Assembly (NCBI GenBank): GCA_029237685.1 | Contig: JAQZBV010000009.1 | Location: forward strand, 1-53,320 | DNA: 53,320 nucleotides | Direction: 5' to 3' | Origin: Cytophagaceae bacterium | GTDB lineage: Bacteria; Bacteroidota; Bacteroidia; Cytophagales; Cytophagaceae | In this document: piece by piece, positions 1-8,298 of the stretch | How the letters are laid out: the number at the start of each line of letters is the position of its first letter | How positions within the stretch are numbered: position 1 is the first letter of the stretch | Notes under the pieces: generated by a model | Seen by the model: only the letters and a program-made list of their open reading frames with translations | Database searches by the model: none | What the model was told of the DNA's origin: nothing | Made by a program: the position numbers and the translations under genes

Positions 1-1
1 T

Positions 2-535
2 TATAAAAATGATGATGAATTCATCGTACGACTTACACCGAAAGACACCTCCCAAGAAATAATCCTAGTCAAAGGAGATCGAAACTCGAAGAACTTCAAA
101 GAGTCATTGAAGTTCTACACCGATAAAGTAGAAAAAGGAGCAGCAGACTTTAAAAATGAAAAAACAAAATGGAAAAATGCTTTTATGTACGGTGACGTGA
201 TGCGAATCCCTAACCTTCAATTCAACATCGAAAAAGAATACCAAAAACTAATGGGGAAAATCTATACCGACGATTACAAAGTAGAACATAAACTGCTGCT
301 CTTATACCAAAGAAATGCCTTTTTACTGAACGAACGCGGAGCCGAAATGGAAAGCGAAGCTGTGGTAGTAGATAGCACAGCAGCTATATCCGATACAGTA
401 GTGGTAGAATTACCCAAACCTAAAAATCTCTTGTTCAATGAAGACTTCTTTGTCTTTGTCAAAAAGGTAAATTCTCCATCTCCATACTATGCGATTAAAA
501 TCACTAATACGGAGTTGATGGAAAAATTAAAGTAG
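2..535 (+). CDS. Serpin-like protein, C-terminal part (5' end outside the window)
   Basis: The frame is open from base 2, so the protein starts left of the window; about 177 C-terminal residues are visible. The order of segments recalls the end of a serpin: a strand-like stretch (GDVMRIPNLQFNIEKEY), then an LNERGAEMESEAVVVD segment resembling the hinge before a serpin reactive-centre loop, then FNEDFFVFVKKV where serpins have their conserved C-terminal strand. A serpin would inhibit a protease by presenting the loop as bait. The loop here is Asp/Glu/Val rich and the Ala-rich hinge is degenerate, so inhibitory activity is doubtful. A TTG at 107 is an internal codon, not a convincing start. The next gene begins five bases after the stop, suggesting co-transcription. 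The family call rests on pattern resemblance only. Confidence 0.45.
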   Translation, partial: YKNDDEFIVRLTPKDTSQEIILVKGDRNSKNFKESLKFYTDKVEKGAADFKNEKTKWKNAFMYGDVMRIPNLQFNIEKEYQKLMGKIYTDDYKVEHKLLLLYQRNAFLLNERGAEMESEAVVVDSTAAISDTVVVELPKPKNLLFNEDFFVFVKKVNSPSPYYAIKITNTELMEKLK

Positions 536-540
536 ATTGA

Positions 541-1176
541 ATGAACCCCAAACTACTTTTCACAATACTATTTACGTTTACATACTTTCTATCCTTGGGT
601 CAAATTAAATGGGACTTCAAAGATAGAAAGTACATGTATGAAGTATATACAGATACATTACCCAGCGTTCAATCCATTCACATCTTCACCTCAGATCGCC
701 AGGAAATTCAGGTCATCATACCCAAGAAATTCATGTTCGATAAATGGATGGATTCTTCTTATGTTTTCATTCTGGAAGATGTCAATTTTGATGGATACAA
801 CGACATCAGAGTGCTGACTGGGCTCACAGCAAACGTTCAAAAGCAATATGCTTATTGGCTCTATGATAAAAAAAATGAAACATTTAAATCGGATACGACA
901 TTAGGTAAGTATTGGAACGTCAGTTTTAATTCTGTAGAAAAAACCGTGCATACCTGGTGGAGAATACCAGAAGACTATGGACATGCTTTGTACCGATGGA
1001 ACAAAGATCAACTGGATCTGATTATAATGGAAGAAGAAAAGTGGATAGCGGACTTAGGTTTTCTTTCAACCACAGAGGTTATAAAAGGAAAGACCATTAG
1101 CAAGTCAAAAAAAATAAAAGAGCCACGCATAGACATTTATAAACATCCCTCTATTTATGACCTTAACAAGCAATGA
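541..1176 (+). CDS. Secreted protein of the XAC2610-related type
   Basis: A hydrophobic N-terminus of about 20 residues ending at SLGQ looks like a signal peptide, so the 211-residue protein should reach the periplasm or cell surface. Its centre has FILEDVNFDGYNDIRVLTG: an acidic DxNxDGxxD loop, as in calcium-binding FG-GAP-like repeats, followed by an aromatic AYWLYDKKNETF stretch. This pairing is typical of XAC2610-like proteins, whose biochemical role is unknown to me. The ATG lies five bases after the preceding stop, so both genes probably share a transcript. No catalytic motif is visible. The C-terminal lysine-rich stretch lacks a T9SS motif. Confidence 0.55.
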   Translation: MNPKLLFTILFTFTYFLSLGQIKWDFKDRKYMYEVYTDTLPSVQSIHIFTSDRQEIQVIIPKKFMFDKWMDSSYVFILEDVNFDGYNDIRVLTGLTANVQKQYAYWLYDKKNETFKSDTTLGKYWNVSFNSVEKTVHTWWRIPEDYGHALYRWNKDQLDLIIMEEEKWIADLGFLSTTEVIKGKTISKSKKIKEPRIDIYKHPSIYDLNKQ

Positions 1177-1265
1177 CAGCTGTTTGCAAAAGCTCCAAGC
1201 TTTTTAGCAAAAAATGAATTATATTCACTGAACCATTTCTGATCCCCCTTACCTGACACAAGCCT

Positions 1266-2030
1266 ATGTCCATTACATCCGCAGCAGAATTAGAAGGCAT
1301 GCAGAAAATCAGTGCCGTGGTGGCCACCACGCTCAAGGAAATGCGGGCATACGCCAAGCCGGGCATGAGTACAAAAGCGCTGGATCATTATGGCCGCGGC
1401 ATACTCGAAGATTTCGGAGCGAGATCTGCACCGAAGTTAACCTATGGTTTTCCGGGTTGGTCGTGCATCAGCGTGAATCATGAAATGGCACACGGTATCC
1501 CCTCCGCAAAAAAGATCCTGCAGGAAGGTGATCTGATCAATATCGATGTATCGGCAGAACTCAATGGCTTCTGGGGAGACAACGGCGGATCGTTTGTATT
1601 GGGAGAAGATATACACCAACATCAACAGCTTGTCGATGCCTCCAAACAAATTCTATACAAAGCCATACATCACATCAAAGGAGGTGTGCGCATTGCAGAC
1701 CTTGGAGGACTCATTGAACAAGAAGCTAAAAAACAAGGCTATAAAGTCATCAAGAACCTGACCGGACACGGCATAGGAAGAAGCCTGCACGAAGCGCCAA
1801 GCGAGATCGCCAATTTCAGAGATCCGTTTAACAAGACAAGATTCAAAACCCATTCCGTAGTGGCAATTGAGACATTCATTGCTACGCACTCTACGTATGC
1901 GAATACACAAGCGGACGGATGGACGTTGATTGGAAATAAAGGCGGTTACGTGGCGCAGCATGAACATACCATCGTCATTACGGAAGACAAACCCGTCATC
2001 CTAACAGCGATGAATGACATCTGGAATTAA
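1266..2030 (+). CDS. map: Type I methionine aminopeptidase
   Basis: This 254-residue protein should remove the initiator methionine from nascent proteins in the cytoplasm. All five metal ligands expected of the pita-bread fold are present: D94 (NIDVS), D105 (GDNGG), H168 (GHGIG), E202 (AIETF) and E233 (QHEHT), with substrate-binding H76 in HEMAHGIP. The sequence after D105 (GDNGGSF) differs from the GDxxR-type segment of common bacterial enzymes, so this may be a second, divergent paralogue. It is not beside rpsM, secY or infA, the usual setting of the housekeeping copy in this phylum. Length matches the short type I enzymes, with no N-terminal extension. The gene after it starts 10 bases downstream. 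Confidence 0.9.
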   Translation: MSITSAAELEGMQKISAVVATTLKEMRAYAKPGMSTKALDHYGRGILEDFGARSAPKLTYGFPGWSCISVNHEMAHGIPSAKKILQEGDLINIDVSAELNGFWGDNGGSFVLGEDIHQHQQLVDASKQILYKAIHHIKGGVRIADLGGLIEQEAKKQGYKVIKNLTGHGIGRSLHEAPSEIANFRDPFNKTRFKTHSVVAIETFIATHSTYANTQADGWTLIGNKGGYVAQHEHTIVITEDKPVILTAMNDIWN

Positions 2031-2040
2031 CAGTTAAGAA

Positions 2041-2325
2041 ATGCAGAATTTACAGGACAAGTGGCTACACATCGTAGAATTAACCAAGCAAAGTCTGTCT
2101 GAAACAGAAAGTCGGACACTGGCTAAAACATCTGTGCTCTACATTGTGCGCTGGTTAAGTGAAAATATAGCGGCAAATGAAAACGAGTCGGTTAAAATTG
2201 CAGCACTTTTAAAATTATATAAAACCATCAGGCATCATGATCATGTGATCTCTCCGCAAGAGTCTCGTGAGTTCTTACCCTTCGCAGATGAATTGATTAA
2301 AAGGCTTGAACAAAGACAACACTAA
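2041..2325 (+). CDS. Small hypothetical protein
   Basis: A 94-residue, probably all-helical, soluble protein with no signal peptide or membrane segment. I do not recognise a family. It follows the methionine aminopeptidase by 10 bases and the GTG start of the UbiA-like gene lies 17 bases after its stop, so it is likely part of the same transcription unit. The central segment is polar with alternating hydrophobic positions, and a HHDH cluster is present near residue 66. Reading-frame length, start-codon spacing and lack of a better overlapping frame support it as a real gene. Confidence 0.65.
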   Translation: MQNLQDKWLHIVELTKQSLSETESRTLAKTSVLYIVRWLSENIAANENESVKIAALLKLYKTIRHHDHVISPQESREFLPFADELIKRLEQRQH

Positions 2326-2342
2326 ATTACCTCTTTCCTTCC

Positions 2343-3269
2343 GTGACGGTTCAGCAACACTCTTCTTCCTTTTTCACGAAACTCTCAGAAGTTCTTTTTT
2401 ACGGCAATTACTTCTATGGCATCTGCGCGGTATCCCAAGCCATAGAAACTACGCTACAGCTGGGATTTCCATTAAATGGCTCCGTGTATTATCTCCTTAC
2501 ATTTGCCGCTACGGTTTTCTACTATAACTATCCTTATGTAAGAAAATATTCCGCCGACAGCACAGATCCACGCACGGCTTGGTACAGAAAAAATGACTCG
2601 GCGGTCCGTTGGAGTCAATGGCTGCTGTTCGTCGTTTTATCCAGTGCTCTGCTGCTGTTTGTATACCTTCATCAACAAGAGATCCGCAGCATGAATGCAC
2701 TGCATTGGGCGCTGGTACTTGTTTTCCCTATCGTCGGTGCCATGTACTATGGGCTCAACTTTTTTTCTACGAAATACAACCTGAGAAAAGTCGGTTGGCT
2801 GAAACCCTTTATCATCGGTTTTACCTGGGCCGGCATGGTGGCTGTCTACCCTATCCTATTTTATGACATCGTCCATTTTGAAAGTTATCAGTTCAGTTCT
2901 TTAGGCTGTTTACTCTTTCTGAAAAATATGATGTTCATTTCCGTTCTGGGAATGATGTTCGATATTAAAGATTATGCCGCTGACAGTAAAAATCAGATCA
3001 ACACCTTCGTGGTAAAAATAGGCTTACGAAAAACTATTTTTTATATCCTGATTCCGCTGCCTCTATTGGGTTTATTGACTTTTCTTTCTTACGCCACCCT
3101 GCATCATTTTAACTTCTGGAAAATGGTCATGATCATGATTCCATTCTTTTTGCTGCTGGCCGCGGCGCATTCCCTGCGTAAACGGAGAACATTGCTTTAT
3201 TACCTTTTCGTCATTGACGGCCTCATGGTGACCAAAGCATTTTTTGGCATCTTGGCTGTGCTTGTTTAA
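2343..3269 (+). CDS. UbiA-like integral membrane protein
   Basis: A 308-residue protein with about eight to nine hydrophobic helices. The segment MMFDIKDYAADSKNQI (D207, D210, D214) followed by NTFVVKIGLRK strongly resembles the second Asp-rich motif and following stretch of UbiA prenyltransferases, which attach a prenyl chain to an aromatic acceptor in the membrane. The first Asp-rich motif (usually NDxxDxxxD) is not evident; the corresponding early segment reads FYYNYPYVRKYSADS. It may therefore bind isoprenoids differently or have lost transferase activity. The start is GTG at 2343. Members of this divergent group are common in Bacteroidota, but I know of no assigned substrate. Confidence 0.65.
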   Translation: MTVQQHSSSFFTKLSEVLFYGNYFYGICAVSQAIETTLQLGFPLNGSVYYLLTFAATVFYYNYPYVRKYSADSTDPRTAWYRKNDSAVRWSQWLLFVVLSSALLLFVYLHQQEIRSMNALHWALVLVFPIVGAMYYGLNFFSTKYNLRKVGWLKPFIIGFTWAGMVAVYPILFYDIVHFESYQFSSLGCLLFLKNMMFISVLGMMFDIKDYAADSKNQINTFVVKIGLRKTIFYILIPLPLLGLLTFLSYATLHHFNFWKMVMIMIPFFLLLAAAHSLRKRRTLLYYLFVIDGLMVTKAFFGILAVLV

Positions 3270-3401
3270 ATATTTTCTTATATTTATTGTACTGGTCAGG
3301 CTGTTATAGCAGCATCGAGCTGAACAGAGTAATAATTTTAAGACACAGGCTGCACTCCTCCTAGCCTCAACTTTTTATTGGTAATTTTAAAGACATCTTT
3401 T

Positions 3402-3590
3402 ATGTTATTTGTAAGAACCCTATCTCCTGGAAACCTTTCCATAGAACAATTGAAGGACGGACGTTTTGTCGTCACCAACAATCAAAAACCACCCAATAAA
3501 CTGATCATCTATTGCCGCTCTGTGCGCCATGGAGAAGACATCATAGAAAAAATACTATGGGCCGCTCCGGGAGAGTTGATTGAGTTGTAA
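3402..3590 (+). CDS. Small hypothetical protein
   Basis: A 62-residue protein starting at ATG 3402; an in-frame TTG at 3378 would add eight residues but is a poorer start. The chain alternates short polar and hydrophobic strands (LSIEQLKDGRFVVTN, NKLIIYCRSVRHGE) with no membrane helix or signal peptide. I cannot assign a family. The following membrane-protein gene begins 22 bases after its stop with an AAGGAAAGG sequence between, so the two may be co-transcribed. Confidence 0.55.
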   Translation: MLFVRTLSPGNLSIEQLKDGRFVVTNNQKPPNKLIIYCRSVRHGEDIIEKILWAAPGELIEL

Positions 3591-3612
3591 GGAAAGGATA
3601 CAAGATTCATTG

Positions 3613-3930
3613 ATGAAGAAGTTTCGGTTAACCTTAGTACTATCACTATTGACGCCCTTTTTAATGATAGGCTGTATCTTTTTAATGGGTGGAGGACACG
3701 GCTATTTTGAACCAACATTTGTTGTGTTCCCATTGGCCACCATTCTTTTTATCGGATTCGACACGATGAATCTAGTATTTTTAGTTGTGGGTCTCCTTCA
3801 ATACCCGCTCTACGGTATACTCATCGACACTTTAAAGAAAAGATTTCAACCCATACCGGCTATTATTATTTTAGCGCACATTCTTTTATCTTTCATTTCC
3901 TATTTGATAAGACCGGAAGCCTTTAAGTAA
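3613..3930 (+). CDS. Small membrane protein with three predicted helices
   Basis: 105 residues from ATG 3613, chosen over the in-frame TTG at 3580 because a purine-rich AAGGAAAGG lies about 15 bases upstream and the protein then opens with a KK-initiated hydrophobic helix. Helices span roughly residues 5-25, 35-65 and 80-100, separated by short polar loops, so it sits in the inner membrane. A Cys at position 21 lies inside the first helix and could be read as a weak lipobox, but the flanking residues fit a membrane anchor better. Family unknown. Confidence 0.55.
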   Translation: MKKFRLTLVLSLLTPFLMIGCIFLMGGGHGYFEPTFVVFPLATILFIGFDTMNLVFLVVGLLQYPLYGILIDTLKKRFQPIPAIIILAHILLSFISYLIRPEAFK

Positions 3931-3942
3931 TTATTTGCACAT

Positions 3943-4401
3943 ATGAACATAGTTGAAAAAATTTCTGCACTAGGTTTAACACTTCCAGCGGTAAGTAAAC
4001 CCGGAGGCAATTATGTCTCCGTGAACATCAGAGGCAACATCGCTTACCTGGCGATACAATTACCTAAGGATGGCGACAACTGGTTGTACAAAGGAAGAAT
4101 CGGTGCTGAACTAAGCAACAACGAAGGTTATAAAGCCATGCAGCTCTGTGCGCTGAATGTATTGGCGCACATCGTACACACTATTGGAGAGGAACGCTTG
4201 CTAGGTATCAATCACCTGGATGCTTACTACCAGGCTTCAGCCGATTGGGAAGACGATGCGCCCAAAGTAGTAGACGGCGCTTCTGATTTATTTGTGAATG
4301 TATTAGGAGAGAAAGGTAAACACAGCAGAGCCATTTTTGGCGTAGACAAATTGCCTAGGAATTTTGCAGCAGGCATTACCTGTTCAATTACCCTACACTA
4401 A
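3943..4401 (+). CDS. RidA/YjgF family protein
   Basis: A 152-residue cytoplasmic protein of the RidA family, whose best-known members hydrolyse reactive enamines and imines released by PLP enzymes. The pattern fits the longer YjgF-like subgroup: NYVSVNIRGNIAYLAIQLPKDG, YKGRIGAELSNNEGYKAMQLCALN, the middle HLDAYYQASADW segment, then KVVDGASDLFVNVLGEKGKHSRAIFGVDKLP. The C-terminus usually reads as a VEVEAIFE-type strand; here it is AGITCSITLH, so the catalytic-pocket residues of archetypal RidA are not all conserved and the substrate may differ. It faces a convergent gene only five bases beyond its stop. Confidence 0.8.
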   Translation: MNIVEKISALGLTLPAVSKPGGNYVSVNIRGNIAYLAIQLPKDGDNWLYKGRIGAELSNNEGYKAMQLCALNVLAHIVHTIGEERLLGINHLDAYYQASADWEDDAPKVVDGASDLFVNVLGEKGKHSRAIFGVDKLPRNFAAGITCSITLH

Positions 4402-4406
4402 AAATT

Positions 4407-4649
4407 TTATTGCCCTTCTGTAAATTTCTCCACGATGATGCGGATGATGTCCATCTTCAGATCCGGCCAATAGGGACTCGTATCTTCCAATACAAAAGCC
4501 AGTCTCTCTATTTGTTCTAGTTTCTCTTCCGCCGGATAGTTTTCCAACATGGATTTATTAAGAATATGAAAAGCCGCCAGATTGAAATCCTTTTTAATGA
4601 TGCAGGTTTGAATGAGCTTAATTTCTTCGTCTGAAAATGATTTAGGCAT
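4407..4649 (-). CDS. Small hypothetical protein
   Basis: An 80-residue soluble, acidic, probably helical protein read towards the RidA gene, with only five bases between the two stops. No signal peptide or membrane segment is present. A run of alternating hydrophobic and charged residues (FSDEEIKLIQTCIIKKD) suggests amphipathic helices. I do not recognise the family. The overlapping minus-strand frame at 4517-4723 is less protein-like and was set aside. Confidence 0.55.
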   Translation of the reverse strand: MPKSFSDEEIKLIQTCIIKKDFNLAAFHILNKSMLENYPAEEKLEQIERLAFVLEDTSPYWPDLKMDIIRIIVEKFTEGQ

Positions 4650-4766
4650 GACACAAGATAAAAATAAATAAAATAAATTTCATATTCCTTCGGCACAAAC
4701 AAATCACGAGAGTATGATTTCAAAGAAAATAAGGGAGGTAATAAGGATCAAATAGTTTTAAGTATT

Positions 4767-4907
4767 GGGCGTTACCGCCAATCCATCTTCTGTGCATAAG
4801 CAAACTTAGCAGTGGCGGTCGGGCTCTCGCTACAAGTCCGGCTCCCCCTCATCCCGATTGCCATCGGGACCTGCGCGCTTCGGGCTTTCCGCTCTATCCC
4901 TAACGCA
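4767..4907 (-). repeat. Interspersed GCGTTAGGGAT repeat, copy A
   Basis: Read on the minus strand this about 140-base element begins GCGTTAGGGAT, continues with GAGCGGAAAGCCCGAAGCGC, contains a CCCGATGGCAATCGGG hairpin and ends near GGATTGGCGGTAACGCCC. It matches copy B at 30613-30751 in order, orientation and most bases, with divergence concentrated in the middle. The GC content is well above the flanking AT-rich DNA. No open frame is credible. It sits in the 4650-4926 gap between two minus-strand genes, downstream of the jelly-roll gene. Confidence 0.75.
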
Positions 4908-4926
4908 TGGAATCAGCTCTGGTCAT

Positions 4927-6003
4927 TTATTGCTTCACTACAATTTGTCGAAGCACAAACTGAAGTGTAACCACTTCCACTACATAATAACCCGCCGGTA
5001 ATTCAGTCAGATTTAAAAAATAATCGTTCGTTTCAATTACAGCCCCGGCTAATATTTCTTGTCCACTGGTCGACAATACACGCAAGGTCTTTTGTCCGGC
5101 ACCTGTTGCATGTACGGTGACAAGGCCATCGGAAGGATTAGGAAAAATAAGTAGTTCCTCTCCCTTGCCACTGAAATGTTGTACAATGCTAGGAAAGACA
5201 GTGGTCGTACCGTCCACATCCGTTTGCTTCAAGCGATAATAGTTTAAGCCTTGTATGGGCTGCTCATCGATGTATTGATACTGCGACAGCTGATGGCTAT
5301 TCATATTTCCGTCTTTAACAGCCATCAAATTCCAATTCATACCATCGAATGATTTTTCCAAAGTAAAAAAATCATTCGATACCTCGCTGGCTGTTTGCCA
5401 GTTTAACACAATGGTAGAACCCGCTACGTACGAACCAAACGAAATCAACGTCACAGGAAGCGTAGTCGTATGCGTCAAGGAAATGTCATCAAAGTAACCG
5501 TCCGAATCGCTATTGATGGTCGCATCAGAGAGTAAACGAATGCGGATCGTTCTTGTGCCTGCAGGCGCTACTCTTGCATCGGAATATTGCACCCAACTGG
5601 TAGAGCCCTGCAAACCGGTATCATAAGTCGACAATACCGCTGAAGAGGCGTCTCTGTATTCCACAACAGCTCTGCCCCTGTCATTATAAATACCAAAACT
5701 ACCGCTGTATGAACGCATCCAGGAAGAGAAATTGAAAGTAGAGAAGCCTCCGTCAATGCTGGTAGCAAAAGCCGACACATTGATGTCCTGATACAGCTCG
5801 CAGGTACTGGCGTCTGCACCTCCGGCATAGAAATGATAACTGCCACCATGCGGAGTTCTTTCCGCTCCGTTGATCCAATGACAAGACACAAGCGTCCAGC
5901 CCACGATCGTAGGATTGACTTCAGAACCCGGATTGACCACCAGATTTTGAGCCTGAGCAAAGGAAACCAAGAAAAAGAAAACAATAAGGAGTGGGGCCTT
6001 CAT
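4927..6003 (-). CDS. Secreted jelly-roll protein with T9SS sorting domain
   Basis: 358 residues. A signal peptide (hydrophobic, ending AQAQN near residue 19) is followed by about 155 residues beginning NLVVNPGSE and ending with DGYFDDISL, the pattern of carbohydrate-binding-like jelly rolls. A fibronectin-III-like module starting LPVTLISFGSY covers roughly 185-280. The last 75 residues carry LLIFPNPSDG and end in VLRQIVVKQ, a type A T9SS sorting domain. It should be exported and released or anchored on the surface, perhaps binding a glycan. The same LPVTL/LPLTL linker module appears in the GH81 protein at 12153. Ligand unknown. Confidence 0.8.
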   Translation of the reverse strand: MKAPLLIVFFFLVSFAQAQNLVVNPGSEVNPTIVGWTLVSCHWINGAERTPHGGSYHFYAGGADASTCELYQDINVSAFATSIDGGFSTFNFSSWMRSYSGSFGIYNDRGRAVVEYRDASSAVLSTYDTGLQGSTSWVQYSDARVAPAGTRTIRIRLLSDATINSDSDGYFDDISLTHTTTLPVTLISFGSYVAGSTIVLNWQTASEVSNDFFTLEKSFDGMNWNLMAVKDGNMNSHQLSQYQYIDEQPIQGLNYYRLKQTDVDGTTTVFPSIVQHFSGKGEELLIFPNPSDGLVTVHATGAGQKTLRVLSTSGQEILAGAVIETNDYFLNLTELPAGYYVVEVVTLQFVLRQIVVKQ

Positions 6004-6184
6004 AGCTGGATTGTTTCTTATGCACTAAATGTAATCAAAAAAAAACGATTTTTTGTCCGGATGATTCCTTCGCACAATGAGGATTAAATCCACAACAATA
6101 GGAGCGAATGAAGAATTGCTTGCATAAACGATCAAACGACATAAAAAAAATCGAGAATGCAAAGTTCCATTGTTTAAGTTCCTC

Positions 6185-6192
6185 TATATTTG
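6185..6192 (+). promoter_or_regulatory. Possible Bacteroidota -7 promoter element
   Basis: TATATTTG matches the TAnnTTTG -7 consensus exactly and lies about 60 bases upstream of the CotH-protein start at 6254. No TTTG -33 element is present at the ideal 19-base spacing, so the call rests on the -7 box and position alone. Confidence 0.35.
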
Positions 6193-6253
6193 TGAATTGA
6201 GACAAGCACATTTGATCGAAACAAAATCATTTTAGACTAAAACAGCATCTACC

Positions 6254-8275
6254 ATGCGTATCTTTTTTATACTTCTACTTTTGGGCCAAGCGGCTCTAGC
6301 ACAGAATTTCACCGATAGTAATCTCCCCATTGTGATCATCAACACGGACAATGATGCAAATGGTAATCCAATAGAAATCGTGGATGATCCAAAAGTATCG
6401 GCCACCATGAAAATAATCAAACGACCGGATGGCAGTAGAAATTATTTGACCGATGTCAGTGAACCTGCATACCTGAATTACAATGGAAAAATAGGCATTG
6501 AATTTAGAGGCTCCTCTTCACAAAACCTGCCTAAAAAGCCCTACGGTATAACCACTGTGTTGCCCAACGGCAACAACAACAATGTAAGTTTACTGGGGAT
6601 GCCCAGTGAGAACGATTGGGTACTCAACAGCTTTGCCTACGATCAAACCCTCATGAGAGATTACATCACCTATCACTTATCGAGACAAATCGGACAATAT
6701 GCAGCTCGTACCGCATACTGTGAAGTGGTTGTCAATGGTGATTACAAAGGCTTGTATTTACTCTCTGAAAAAATAAAGATCGATGGCAATCGTGTAAACA
6801 TCACAAAAATCACAACGACCGATAACACCTTGCCTACTCTTTCAGGAGGCTATATCACCAAAGCCGATAAGACAACCGGAGGTGATCCGATAGCCTGGAC
6901 GATGGCCTCTTATTTTGGCAACGTGAATTTCATTCACGAATCTCCCAAACCCGAAGACATTACCTCTTCTCAAGCTGCTTACATAGAATCTGTCTTCACA
7001 CAACTGGAAACGCATGTCAGTCCTGAGCTGACAGAAGGTTATCCTTCCATCATCGATGTTCCAACCTTTGTGGATTATATGTTATTGGCAGAACTCACTT
7101 CCAATGCGGATGCCTATCAATTCAGCACTTTCTTCCACAAAGACAGAAACGGGAAATTAAGAGCCGGCCCAATTTGGGATTATAACTTAACGTTTGGCAA
7201 TGATATATTCCAAGCCGGATATGATCGAAGCAAAACAGATGTTTGGCAATTTTATGATGGAGGTAATACAGGATCAAAGTTTTGGAAAGATCTATTTGAC
7301 GATGCGGCATTCCATTGTTACCTATCCAAAAGGTATCAGCAGTTGACGCAAACCGGACAACCGCTTGACTATACCTCTGTTTCTTCTCTGGTAGATCAGA
7401 CTACAGATCTCATCAGCGAAGCCCTAGTCAGAGAACATACACGTTGGCAAACTATCCCTGATCATGCACAAGCAGTGTCCGATTTGAAAAGCTGGTTGCA
7501 GCTTCGCATGCAATGGATGAACACTCGTTTAGCAAATTATTCGACTTGTGAATCCATTGCTATCCCCTCTCTGGTCATTACCAAAATACATTACAACCCC
7601 AAAACATCCGGATCCTTTACGGTGAGTAATGACCTGGAATTTATTGAGCTGCAAAATACAGGATCGACAGCGATAGACCTGACTGGAATTTATTTTAAAG
7701 AATTAGGTCTCTCTTATCAATTTCCTGCCCAATCAAGTTTAGCTGCCGGAGAGCGTCTCTACCTGGCAAGCCATGCAGAAACATTTCTGAGCAAATATAG
7801 TATCCCTGCCTTCGGACAATTTACCAGAAACCTTTCTAACTCCAGTCAGAATTTAGTAGTAGCAGATGCTTTCGGTAATATCATTGATAGGGTAAATTAT
7901 ACCGACCGAGATCCATGGCCCAGTGCCGCGGATGGAGGAGGACAATGGTTGGAGTTGATAGATACAAATCTTGACAATAATTTAGCCTCCAGTTGGATCG
8001 CCTCTTCTACTCCATTGATACTTGATAATCAGCAAGCTTCAACGGCAAATCAACTGTCCATTTATCCGAATCCTACAAACAATGAACTCTCCATTAAAGC
8101 AACTTCGATCATTTACAGGGTAGAAGTATTGGATATGCTCGGTGAATCTTTGACAGAGCTAACGGTAGATGCAGACGTATGTCAACTCAATCTGAGTGCT
8201 TTAAACAACGGAATTTATTTTTTGAAAATAAATTATGGAAACAGTATCCGCATCGAGAAAGTGATTAAACATTAA
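6254..8275 (+). CDS. Secreted CotH-kinase-like protein with lamin-tail and T9SS domains
   Basis: 673 residues, starting with a clear signal peptide ending ALAQN. Residues about 25-410 form a CotH-type kinase domain: GIEFRGSSSQNLPKKPYG, NDWVLNSFAYDQTLMRDYI, YCEVVVNGDYKGLYLLSEKI, and RAGPIWDYNLTFGN. CotH proteins from spores and eukaryotes phosphorylate proteins and have an atypical kinase fold; whether this secreted bacterial form phosphorylates anything is untested. A lamin-tail (LTD) beta-sandwich follows at about 437-580 (ITKIHYNPKTSG, LEFIELQNTG, DRVNYTDRDPWP). The C-terminus (LSIYPNPTNNELSI) is a type A T9SS domain. The gene stands alone between a divergent gene and a pseudogene relic. 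Confidence 0.9.
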   Translation: MRIFFILLLLGQAALAQNFTDSNLPIVIINTDNDANGNPIEIVDDPKVSATMKIIKRPDGSRNYLTDVSEPAYLNYNGKIGIEFRGSSSQNLPKKPYGITTVLPNGNNNNVSLLGMPSENDWVLNSFAYDQTLMRDYITYHLSRQIGQYAARTAYCEVVVNGDYKGLYLLSEKIKIDGNRVNITKITTTDNTLPTLSGGYITKADKTTGGDPIAWTMASYFGNVNFIHESPKPEDITSSQAAYIESVFTQLETHVSPELTEGYPSIIDVPTFVDYMLLAELTSNADAYQFSTFFHKDRNGKLRAGPIWDYNLTFGNDIFQAGYDRSKTDVWQFYDGGNTGSKFWKDLFDDAAFHCYLSKRYQQLTQTGQPLDYTSVSSLVDQTTDLISEALVREHTRWQTIPDHAQAVSDLKSWLQLRMQWMNTRLANYSTCESIAIPSLVITKIHYNPKTSGSFTVSNDLEFIELQNTGSTAIDLTGIYFKELGLSYQFPAQSSLAAGERLYLASHAETFLSKYSIPAFGQFTRNLSNSSQNLVVADAFGNIIDRVNYTDRDPWPSAADGGGQWLELIDTNLDNNLASSWIASSTPLILDNQQASTANQLSIYPNPTNNELSIKATSIIYRVEVLDMLGESLTELTVDADVCQLNLSALNNGIYFLKINYGNSIRIEKVIKH

Positions 8276-8298
8276 ATCCATTTACGGATTTAGTGTTA

